Source: Schistocerca nitens
Taxonomy: Eukaryota > Arthropoda > Insecta > Orthoptera > Acrididae
Length of the DNA stretch: 64,000 nt
Direction of reading: 5' to 3'
Assembly: GCF_023898315.1 (NCBI RefSeq)
Contig: NC_064623.1
Span: 15,761,140 to 15,825,139 of the forward strand
The notes beneath the pieces are model-generated. The model was not told the DNA's origin, made no database searches, and saw nothing but the letters and a program-made list of their open reading frames with translations. This document shows positions 54,790 to 64,000 of this stretch, piece by piece; within the stretch, counting starts at the first letter, position 1, and the number at the start of each line of letters is the position of its first letter. The position numbers and the translations under genes were made by a program.

Positions 54790-56869
54790 GTTGTTGTTGT
54801 TGTGGTCTTCAGTCCTGAGACAGGTTTTATGCAGCTCTCCATGCTACCCTATCCTGTGCAAGCTTCTTCATCTCCCAGTACTTACTGCAAACCACATCCT
54901 TCTGAATCTGCTCAGTGTATTCATCTCTTGGTCTCCCTCTACGATTTTTACCCTCCACGCTGCCCTCCAAAGCTAAATTTGTGATCCCTTGATGCCTCAG
55001 AACATGTCCTACTAACCGGTACCTTCTTTTTGTCAAGTTGTGCCACATACTCCTCTTCTCCCCAATTCTATTCAATACTTCATCATTAGTTATGTGATCT
55101 ACCCATCTAATCTTCAGCATTCTTCTGTAGCACAACATTTCGCAAGCTTCTATTCTCTTCTTGTCCAGACTATTTATCGTCCATGTTTCACTTACATACA
55201 TGGCTACACTCCATACAAATACTTTCAGTAACGACTTTGTGACACTTAAATCTATACTCGATGTAAACAAATTTCTCTTCTTCAGAAACGCTTTCCTTCC
55301 CATTGCCAGTCTACATTTTATATCCTCTCTACTTCGACCATCATCAGTTATTTTGCTCCCCAAATAGCAAAACTCCTTTACTACTTTAAGTGTCTCATTT
55401 CCTAATCTAATACCCTCAACATCACCCGACTTAATTCGACTACATTCCATTATCCTCGTTTTGCTTTTGTTGATGTTCATCTTATATCCTCCTTTCAAGA
55501 CACTGTCCATTCCGTTCAACTGCTCTTCCAAGTCGTTTGCTGTCTCTGATAGAATTACAATGTCATCGGCGAACCTCAAAGTTTTTATTTCTTCTCCATG
55601 GATTTTAATACCTACTCCGAATTTTTCTTTTGTTTCCTTTACTGCTTGCTCAATATGCAGATTGAATAACATCGGGGATAGGCTACAACCCTGTCTCACT
55701 CCCTTCCCAACCTCAGCTTCCCTTTCATGCCCCTCGACTCTTATAACTGCCATCTGGTTTCTGTACATATTGTAAATAGCCTTTCGCTCCTTGTATTTTA
55801 CCCCTGCCATCTTTAGAATTTGGAAGAGAGTATTGCTGTCAACATTGTCAAAAGCTTTCTCTAAGTCTACAAATGCTAGAAACGCAGGTTTGCCTTTCCT
55901 TAATCTTTCTTCTAAGATAAGGCGTAAGGTCAGTATTGCCTCACGTGTTCCAATATTTCTACGGAATGCAAACTGATCTTTCACGAGGTCGGCTTCTACT
56001 AGTTTTTCCATTCGTCTGTAAAGAATTCGCGTTAGTATTTTGCAGCTGTGACTTGTTAAACTGATAGTTCGGTAATTTTCACTCAACACCTGCTTTCTTT
56101 GGGATTGGAATTATTGTATTCTTCTTGAAGTCTGAGGGTATTTCGCCTGTCTCATACATCTTGCTCACCATATGGTAGCGTTTTGTCAGGAGTGGCTCTC
56201 CCAAGGCCATCAGTAGTTCTAATGGAATGTTGTCTACTGTCAAACTCTTCACGCAGTATCGTATCTCCCATTTCATCTACATCCTCTTCCATTTCCATAA
56301 CATTGTCCTCAAGTATATCGCCCTTGTACAGACCCTCTATATACTCCTTCCACCTTTCTGCTTTCCCTTCTTTGCTTAGAACTGAGTTTCCATCTGAGCT
56401 CTTGATATTCATACAAGTCGTTCTCTTTTCTCCAAGGGTCTCTTTAATTTTCCTGTAGGCAGTATCTATCTTACCCCTAGTGAGATAAGCCTCTACATCC
56501 TTACATTTGTCCTCTAGCCATCCCCGCTTAGCCATTTTGCACTTCCTGTTGATCTCATTTTTGAGACGTCTGTATTACTTTTTGCCTGCTTCATTTACTG
56601 CATTTTTATATTTTCTCCTTTCGTCAATTAATTTCAATATTTCTTCTGTTACCCAAGGAGTTCTACTAGCCCTCGTCTTTTTACCTACTTGATCCTCTGC
56701 TGCCTTCACTACTTCATCCCTCAGAGCTACCCATCCTTCTTCTACTGTACTTCTTTCCCCCATTCCTGTCAATTGTTCCCTTATACTCTCCCTGAATCTC
56801 TGAACAACCGCTGGTTCTTTCAGTTTATCCAGGTCCCATCTCCTTAAATTCCCACCTTTTTGCAGTTTC
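54790..56869 (-). mobile_element. RTE-type LINE copy C3 with TSD
   Basis: The (GTT)n tail lies at 54789-54801, and TTTATTGCTT is duplicated at 54780-54789 and 56870-56879. The minus strand contains linker frames (56575-56772, 56152-56535) and a long RT frame. It is the third copy of the C family and the only one with a clean short target-site duplication. 5' truncated, no endonuclease. Confidence 0.93.
54827..56089 (-). pseudogene. RT domain ORF of LINE C3, 420 aa
   Basis: The frame is open across palm and thumb: YRTISLTSHSCKILTRILYR, FVDLEKAFDNVDSN, GVRQGCSLSPMLFNLHIEQA, LRFADDIVILSETAND (catalytic), FCYLGSKITDDGRS, ETWTINSLDKKRIE and NRRGRPRDEYTEQIQKD. All three catalytic aspartates are present. 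Frame breaks upstream and loss of the endonuclease mean it cannot retrotranspose on its own. It is the best preserved RT in the window. Confidence 0.92.
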
Positions 56870-56879
56870 TTTATTGCTT

Positions 56880-58397
56880 AAGCATACAGCATTATGACAG
56901 CAGTACCTTTCCTTTCCTAACGAGTCAGTTCAAGAATTACGAACAATATGGGGTTCTGTTGCTGATGACGGTACTTTATGTATTTTCTTATTTCAGCGAA
57001 TAGAATTTTAAAGGGCCCGCAAAAGTAGTGCCTCTGGATGCTTGCGAGAACGATCAGATAAAGATATCGCAAGGTACGGGAACTCGGTAAGATAGAAACG
57101 TGATCTGTGTAGTTGCGTTAGGAACTCTTAATACTGATACAGTGTCACACCTAAAACTTCCCAACTACTTTTGACCTTTGTATTCTGGATACGTGAGCGA
57201 AGCATAGTGTGGAAGTTTAAGAAGTGTTATTTGCGATGTTGTAAGGTTGCTCAGATTCGAAGCTGATCAAATATTGATCGAAACAAGTCTACATAAAATA
57301 AACGTGCAAGTGAGACGGTGAAATAAAAGACTGAACAACAGTAACACGGTTGCCGAATGTCCCGTTACGAATATGTCGGAAACAGTGAAGGGGACGACGT
57401 CATCTAACAGCTGACGAACTGGAGAATCACAGCACCGGTACGAAAGTAGCCAGCGCATCTCTCGAGCATTAACCGACTTCCTTTGTAGTTTTATGCCGCC
57501 CACGGAATCGATACTTCCAAGCCTTTGGCATCTCCACGGCGTGATTTAGTCACTACTTCGCTTCTTTTCTGCTGTCCGACAGTCCTTTTTTTGTGGTAAA
57601 ATCGATCAGTGTGCCACAGTAATTGACCTTCAATATTTGAGCCCATCCCGTCTTCGCCGGAATCGGTAATGTTTGGCTTTCATTCCCTCATAAAAGAACG
57701 CCCCTTTGGTGGGACTCTGACACGCAATTCCCCGACTCAGCCCTTCATTTAATTTCTGTCTCTCTCTCCTTCTCTCTCTCTGCTTTTACAGTCAACATAA
57801 GGTATCGTGTAGTTCACAAGTTTAGCGACTGAAGTCCGTCGGCGACGTTCTCTGAATGCAACACAAGACCGGCGCTGCGACGAGATTGTCGTGGTCTGCA
57901 ACGGCAGCCGTCGGTGTTGACGTGGGAGAACTCCGAATGCCGAAACCAGATGCGCGAACTGATACGGACGAATAAGCAGCCTTCCTGCTGTTTCCACAGA
58001 AGTACAGTCCCACTCTTTGGACAGGCCGGCTGGATTGCGCGTCCGGAGCGGATGGACACAGTTGCTGCCGCAAAACGATGACCCTCTGCTGGTTACGTTC
58101 AGCTATCCAGTGACACAGTTGTATCCGGACGGCACGTGGTTGCCAACTTTCACCCACTGCAGCGTTGCTTTCTGTCTCACACTGAGATATGTAATTAAGG
58201 GGATAGACCAGGGTAGGAAATTTCTTTGAGCCTACTTTCTTTACTGGCTCAAAATGTTCCTTAGAGAGTCTGTTTTTAAGATTCATTCATATGAAGTGTG
58301 TAACAAATGTTAAAAATATGTTAAAGCTGCTAGTTACTGGATGGAGGAGTGGCGCACCCGAGCGCTCGATTGCAATCGATGTAATACTATAATATAC
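56880..58397. other. Unassigned stretch
   Basis: A pyrimidine-rich tract (about 57752-57790) precedes a TACAG, and GC rises at 57830-58160 with open frames on both strands. That combination could mark an exon, but the frames show no domain and no partner exon is found. Otherwise nothing is recognised. Confidence 0.4.
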
Positions 58398-58983
58398 TGA
58401 CGCAAAAAAATTCGCAACACGAAAAAAAATAATTAATGTAGAATAATGAAATTTTGGTAATACATTTGTCTAGGTAACATTTTTAAGTGATTAATATTGC
58501 AAGATCACACGTGAGATAAGCCATTGCAAATAACCGATGTAGCCGCCAAAGAGCTGAATGCAAGCATGCAAACGTTCTGCCGCATTTCGGGTTGTGCGGT
58601 GTACTTCCATTACTGTCGCAATTGGTCTGTCAGTACAGGGACGCTTAATGTAGTTTGTGAGTGACGGAGTTGTCGTCCGCTAATGTCCCATGTGTGTTCG
58701 ATGGACCGAGCAAGCCTAGGACGACATGTCGACACCGTGTAGAGCAACAGCGGCAGCTGGACGAGCGTTATCCTGCTGGAAAATACACCCTGGAATGCTG
58801 TTCATGAATGGCAGTACAACAGATCGTATCACAAGACGGACATTCACGTTCGTCGTCAGAGTGCGTGCGATAACCACAGACCTTAACTTCAAGTGCAGGT
58901 CAAGCTTTTCTACACTACTTGCCATTAAAATTGCTATACCAAGAAGAAATTCACATGATAAACGGGTATTCATTGGACAAATA

Positions 58984-59218
58984 GCCCCCGGTAGCTCTGT
59001 GGTCAGCGCGACAGACTGCCAATCCTAAGGGCCCAGGTTCGATTCCCGGCTGGGTGGGCGATATTCTCCGCACAGGGACTGGGTGTTGTGTTCTCCTAAT
59101 CATCATCATTTCATCCCCATCGACTCACGCAAGTCGCCGAGGTGGCGACAAATCTAAAGACTTGCACCAGGCGAGCGGTCTACCCGACGGGAGGCCCTCG
59201 TCACACGACATTATTATT
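58984..59218 (+). mobile_element. Fourth tRNA-derived SINE type, 12-bp TSD
   Basis: Head GGTAGCTCTGTGGTCAGCGC and B box GGTTCGATTCCC. The tail includes GACTGGGTGTTGTGTTCTCC and a short (ATT)n. It is flanked by ATTGGACAAATA at 58972-58983 and 59219-59230. Confidence 0.87.
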
Positions 59219-59243
59219 ATTGGACAAATATATTATACTAGAA

Positions 59244-60337
59244 CTAACATGTCATTACATTTTCACGCAATTTGGGTGCATAGTTCCTCAGAAAGCAGTA
59301 CCCAGAACAACCACCTCTGGCCGTAATAACGGACTTGATACGCCTGGGCATTGAGTCAAACAGAGCTTGGATGGCGTGTACAGGTACACCTGCCCATGCA
59401 GCTTCAACACGATACCACAGTTCATCAAGAGTAGTGACTGGCATATTGCGACGAGCCAGTTGCTCGGCCACCATTGACCAGACGTTTTCAATTAGTGAGA
59501 GATCTGGAGAATGTGCTGGCCAGGGTAGCAGTCGAACAGTTTCTGTATCCAGAAAGGCCCGTACAGGACCTGCAACATGCGGTCGTGCATTATCCTGCTG
59601 AAATGTAGGGTTTCGCAGGGATCGAATGAAGGGAGAGCTACGGCTCGTAACACATTAGAAATGTAACGTCCACTGTTCAAAGTGCCGCCAATGCGAACAA
59701 GAGGTGACTGGGACGTGTAACCAATGGCACCCCATACCATCACGCCGGGTGATACGCCAGTATGGCGACGACGAATACACGCTTCCGATGTGCGTTCACC
59801 GCGATGTCGCCAAACACGGATGCGACTATCGTGGTACTGTAAACACAAGCTGGATTCATCCGAAAAAATGACGTTTTGCCATTCGTGCACCCAGGTTCGT
59901 CGATGAGTACACCATCGCAGACGCTCCTGTCTGTGAAGCAGCGTCAAGGGTAGCAGCAGCCACGGTCTCCGAGCTGATAGTCCATGCTGCTGCAAACGTC
60001 GTCCAACTGTTCGTGCAGATGGTTGTTTTCTTCCAAACGCCCCCATCTGTTGACTCAGGGATCGAGACGTGGCTGCACGAACCGTTACAGCCGTGCAGAT
60101 AAGATGCCTGTCATCTCGAGTGCTAGTCAAACGAGGCCGTTGGGATCCAGCACGGCGTTCCGTATTACCCTCCTGAACCCACGGATTCCATATTCTGCTA
60201 ACAGTCATTGGATCTCGACCAACGCGAGCAGCAATGTCGCGATACGACAAACCGCAATCGCGATAGGCTACAATTCGACCTTTATCAAAGTCGGAAACGT
60301 GATGGTACGCATTTCTCCCCCTGACACGAGGCATCAC
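59244..60337 (-). pseudogene. Transposase of Tc1 B2, frameshifted near the centre
   Basis: ATG 60335-60337 opens a 281-codon frame: HTH VSDFDKGRIVAYRDCGLSYR and RVGRDPMTVSRIW, second HTH around SARTVGRRLQQHGLSARRP, first D in VIFSDESSLCLQ, and GVMVWGAIGYTSQSP. A small deletion near 59630-59645 shifts the frame before FQQDNARPH and SPDLSLIENVW (second D and E, 34 apart). It is one lesion away from an open frame over most of its length. Confidence 0.88.
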
Positions 60338-61280
60338 AACAACGTTTCACCAGGCAACGCCGGTCAACTGCTGTTTGTGTATGAGAAATCGGTTGGAAAC
60401 TTTCCTCATGTCAGCACGTTGTAGGTGTCGCCACCGGCGCCAACCTTGTGTGAATGCTCTGAAAAGCTCATCATTTGTATATCACAGGATCTTCTTCGTC
60501 GGTCAAATGTCGAGTCTGTAGCACGTCATCTTCGTGGTGTAGCAATTTTAATGCCCAGTAGTGTACTACGTTGATAGGTCGGCTGCAGGCCCTCAGCTGC
60601 CTCCCTTGTATACAATACACGGGCATCACTGGGACCGAAGCAGAACCAGCTTTCATGAGAAAGCACAACAATCTCCACCCTGCCCCCCCCCCCCCCAGTG
60701 AGCTCTCGCTTGACACCATTGAAATCGCGAATGGCGGTGGTTGGTGTTCAGTGTAATGGACGCCGGAGGGTGTCTGGCTCGGAGCTGCCCTTGAAGTAAC
60801 CGATGTGCAACAGTTGGTTGTGTCACTGTGGAGGCAACTGCTGATACAGTACGACGCACCAGAGCCAAACACCTAAGACAACGGTCTTCCCTCTCGGTTG
60901 TGCCACGTGGCTGTCCGCAGCCCAGTCTACATACGACCGTTCATTGTCGTGACGACCGCTGCCAGCAATAACGTACAGTGGCTTCCTGCCAGTCTTCCTA
61001 CGGTGTCGCAGAAGGAACATCAAGCTTCTCGTAGACCTGTTACAGGACCTCGTTCAAACTCAGCGAGGCGTTTATAATGGCGGCTCTGACGCCTTAAAGG
61101 CATTCTTGGCTAACATCAACGTCCAATCTCGAATGCGGCTAACGCTCAGGACCGTTACAGCGTGTATTCAAAGCGAACCTGGTTTGCGCACTCACCGTGG
61201 TGCTGCTTACAGCACTCTTAAGCGACTGGAACGTAGTCTGAACAGTGTGGTGTGCGTACTGTAAGGCCTTCGGTACACAC

Positions 61281-61815
61281 ACCATCAGATTATTTGACTT
61301 GTCGCTCTAACGAAGTAGGCGAGTGTCAGCAATATGTCTCGTGGTCTTATCGTGGCGTGTTTATCTTCTGCCGTTACGTCAGACGATAGAAATGCCACTT
61401 GCACGCTTTGAGTAGCAGATTGACGGTGACCAACTTTAAACAGAACTTGATTAATTTTCACATACATTTATTAAAATAATAAGCATAAAAATTACTTAAC
61501 TTGGTTCTGGATGCTATTTACAATTGACAATCAGAAGTTCCTTTGGTATTGGTACGTTAATCTTATTCTCACAAACAAAGTATCTATACATTTCTCTTCA
61601 TGGCTATGGACAGGAATATGATAATCTTATTAGGCTCAGACTGAAACTTGACTATAGACTGGTACAGACAAATACAGACTGGTACGGACTGGTGCAGACA
61701 AATGCAGACTGATGCAGAATAATGCAGACTGACTAATCGGAGGTCTGTACACTCGTTATAATACGTGGAGCGTTGAGGTATCACTGCGCGAGTGTGATCC
61801 GCAAGGAGAAAAGGT
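61281..61815. other. Unassigned stretch with short tandem repeats
   Basis: Irregular repeats of CAGACTGGTACAGACAAAT type occur at about 61655-61735. Nothing else is recognised. Confidence 0.45.
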
Positions 61816-61816
61816 C

Positions 61817-61930
61817 CCTCGGGCATGGGTGTGTGTGATGTCCTTAGGTTAGTTAGGTTTAAGTAGTTCTAAATTCTAGAGGACTGATGACAGATGTTAA
61901 GTCCCATAGTGCTCATAGCCATTGAACCAT
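61817..61930 (+). mobile_element. 5'-truncated main-family SINE (+)
   Basis: It begins at CCTCGGGCATGGGTGTGTGT, past the tRNA head, and runs to the CATAGCCATTGAACC end. Confidence 0.8.
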
Positions 61931-63120
61931 GTTATTGAACAAACAGGACCCCTGTTCCTTCGGTAACTACATTGACGGACAAAAAATCGCAACACTAAGA
62001 ATAAACTGTGCGACATAAAAGGAATGTGGTAGGTGTGTTTCTACATTTGAAAGATGATGTCTGTTTGTTGTGTACATAGTTCCGCGTAGTCAGCACGTAC
62101 ACAACTTCCCCACTAGAGCGCGGCCCGCTAAGCACAACAGCGCACGCGCAGCGCTCGTCTGTCTCCGCACTAGGCGCTGCCTGAGAGACGGACCAAATTC
62201 TGCTTCCGCCGATCCGTGTATTAATACGTAGCGCAGCCAATGAGATTGCGACCATAGCGGTCGCGCAGTTCCGGACTTAAGCGCCTAGAACCGCTCTGCC
62301 ACACTGGCCGGCCTCCTGTTAGTTTCGGTCAGTATCACAGAGGGCATTAGTGTCGACTAAAATACTATTCTCAACAACATTTCCCTTCGTAACATGGTTC
62401 GCTTGTACGAAAGTCTGAAAGCAAGTGTCTCCTGTCTGCTTAACATGTCATTTCGCTTGTTTTTTCACAAGTAAAACTTAAGTGCTTGTAAATGACAAAC
62501 AAAGGTATTTATTCCATAGAAGAGGCTCGGATAGTATCCCCAGTCGTACAAAAAATGCTTCGATTCGCTAAGCGGAAGCCAGTTAACCGATATAATTTCG
62601 TCAAAATGAGAGTGTTCTGATATCGGCGAAAAAAAGACCAACTGCATGGTGCTGGTATTGACTATCAAAGGATCGTTCAATTTTAGTATTAAAAAGCACA
62701 ATTTCGAAACTTTAAACCTTCGTATTTCTGAAACAACATTTTTCAAGTTGACGGAAGCTATAACTCATGAAATATATAAGAAATTGCATTATACTTTATT
62801 GTAACTTGTGAGTCGGCGTTTTTTATATTGTACTAAATAGGATTCTTGCGATGAACTTTAATTTAGATGTTTGGTGCACGTTTTAATAACGACTGTTTTG
62901 ACGAAAACATTGATTTGCGTTCAGAGTGACATCATTTTTTTACAAACCATTAAAAAAATGTACCTACGTACTACATTACGGATTAGTTTCAAAATAATTT
63001 CTGAAATTCTGGAAACTGTGCCGTTCAGAGCTTTCACCAACAGCCCTCGCATTCTGCGGAGGCCTTTCGTCGATGTTGTATAATGTTCTCCGGATGCACG
63101 TTTTTGTTTAAAAGTATATA
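61931..63120. other. Mostly unassigned stretch with SINE and Tc1-end fragments
   Basis: 61977-62010 resembles the tip of Tc1 M. 62244-62312 is the head half of a main-family SINE (-) with B box region TGCGACC and ending GGCCGGCC. 62313-63120 shows nothing recognisable. Confidence 0.55.
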
Positions 63121-63122
63121 TA

Positions 63123-64000
63123 CACTCCTGGAAATTGAAATAAGAACACCGTGAATTCATTGTCCCAGGAAGGGGAAACTTTATTGACACATTCCTGGGG
63201 TCAGATACATCACATGATCACACTGACAGAACCACAGGCACATAGACACCGGCAACAGAGCATGCACAATGTCGGCACTAGTACAGTGTATATCCACCTT
63301 TCGCAGCAATGCAGGCTGCTATTCTCCCATGGAGACGATCGTAGAGATGCTGGATGTAGTCCTGTGGAACGGCTTGCCATGCTATTTCCACCTGGCGCCT
63401 CAGTTGGACCAGCGTTCGTGCTGGACGTGCAGACCGCGTGAGACGACGCTTCATCCAGTCCCAAACATGCTCAATGGGGGACAGATCCGGAGATCTTGCT
63501 GGCCAGGGTAGTTGACTTACACCTTCTAGAGCATGTTGGGTGGCTCGGGATACATGCGGACGTGCATTGTCCTGTTGGAACAGCAAGTTCCCTTGCCGGT
63601 CTAGGAATGGTAGAACGATGGGTTCGATGACGGTTTGGATGTACCGTGCACTATTCAGTGTCCCCTCGACGATCACCAGTGGTGTACGGCCAGTGTAGGA
63701 GATCGCTCCCCACACCATGATGCCGGGTGTTGGCCCTGTGTGCCTCGGTCGTATGCAGTCCTGATTGTGGCGCTCACCTGCACGGCGCCAAACACGCATA
63801 CGACCATCATTGGCACCAAGTCAGAAGCGACTCTCATCGCTGAAGACGACACGTCTCCATTCGTCCCTCCATTCACGCCTGTCGCGACACCACTGGAGGC
63901 GGGCTGCACGATGTTGGGGCGTGAGCGGAAGACGGCCTAACGGTGTGCGGGACTGTAGCCCAGCTTCATGGAGACGGTTGCGAATGGTCCTCGCCGATAC
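63123..64000 (-). mobile_element. Tc1 element A2, cut by window edge
   Basis: The left end CACTCCTGGAAATTGAAATA follows TA at 63121-63122. Minus-strand transposase: 63278-63799 open, with RPRHTGPTPGIMVWGAISYT, FQQDNARPH and SPDLSPIEHVWDW, again 32 residues between D and E. Upstream, the codon after FSDESRF is TGA (minus strand, 63821-63823), where A1 has Cys. A2 thus has an intact centre where A1 is frameshifted, and the reverse. The rest lies outside the window. Confidence 0.9.

Larger units (their letters stand above)
58913..60563 (-). mobile_element. Tc1 element B2 (DD34E), nested in M, carrying a SINE
   Basis: TIRs CACTACTTGCCATTAAAATT and the mirror ending CCCAGTAGTG are flanked by TA at 58911-58912 and 60564-60565. 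The transposase is minus strand, 59244-60337. A SINE (58984-59218) occupies the subterminal region. It is the best preserved B copy. Confidence 0.92.
58398..61280 (-). mobile_element. Decayed Tc1 element M, split by Tc1 B2
   Basis: The left end, CTGACGCAAAAAAATTCGCA, follows TA. The C-terminal transposase part (minus, 58716-58912) has RSVVIARTLTTNVNVRL, LPFMNSIPGCIFQQDNARP. After B2 the N-terminal part (60566-61250) has ALVRRTVSAVASTVTQPTVA and FSHESWFCFGPSD, where the first catalytic D is changed to H. The right end is not clear. A lone end-like sequence (GACGGACAAAAAATCGCAAC) lies at 61977. Confidence 0.7.

Noticed and set aside
58017-58229. Possible exon after the pyrimidine tract and TACAG near 57790
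   Set aside because: No partner exon, no domain and no donor that keeps a frame; left as unassigned.

Overview
The window is eukaryotic, insect-like DNA: large introns, polyadenylation signals, and many nested non-LTR, LTR, Penelope-like and IS630-Tc1-mariner elements plus tRNA- and 5S-derived SINEs. The dominant SINE (class II tRNA-like head, body with the conserved words CTTAGGTTAGTTAGG and CATAGTGCTCAGAGCCATTTG) and the very high repeat load look to me like a large orthopteran genome, probably a grasshopper or locust. That identification is recognition, not a search result. Nothing prokaryotic, viral or CRISPR-like is present.

Only one host gene can be supported. It is a three-exon gene on the + strand: TATA box at 6366, a 21-base first coding exon at 6469-6489, exon 2 at 18203-18386, exon 3 at 27814-27956, and an AATAAA at 28378. 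It encodes a 115-residue secreted glycine/histidine-rich protein of structural or cuticular type. Its introns (11.7 and 9.4 kb) are filled with transposons.

Layout. 1-5.4 kb: LINE fragments, a SINE inside a SINE, an inverted SINE dimer, and a Tc1 element nested in another Tc1. 5.4-28.4 kb: the host gene, with a decayed mariner (7.1-10.3 kb), an RTE LINE (14.2 kb), a Tc1 of DD36E spacing just after exon 2 (18.4 kb), a Tc1 holding two palindromic elements (21.0-23.0 kb), a mariner deletion derivative (23.4 kb) and a long CR1/Jockey-like LINE (24.6-27.3 kb). 28.4-31.4 kb: an RTE LINE bracketed by a roughly 275-base direct repeat. 32-40.2 kb: DD41D- and DD42D-spaced mariner relatives, Penelope-like remnants and a 5S-derived SINE. 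40.3-51.2 kb: Jockey LINEs and a 7.3-kb LTR retrotransposon carrying a gag-like ORF but no visible pol, all landed in one older repeat. 51.2-64 kb: fragments, a third RTE LINE, a triple nest (SINE in Tc1 in Tc1), and the start of a second copy of the 2.6-kb Tc1.

The genes do not form a pathway. The biology is one small exported-protein gene in a transposon-rich locus. Many insertions can be ordered in time by nesting and target-site duplications. Nearly all transposase and RT frames are broken; the LTR element, whose two LTRs differ at about 4 of 552 positions, is the youngest-looking large insertion.
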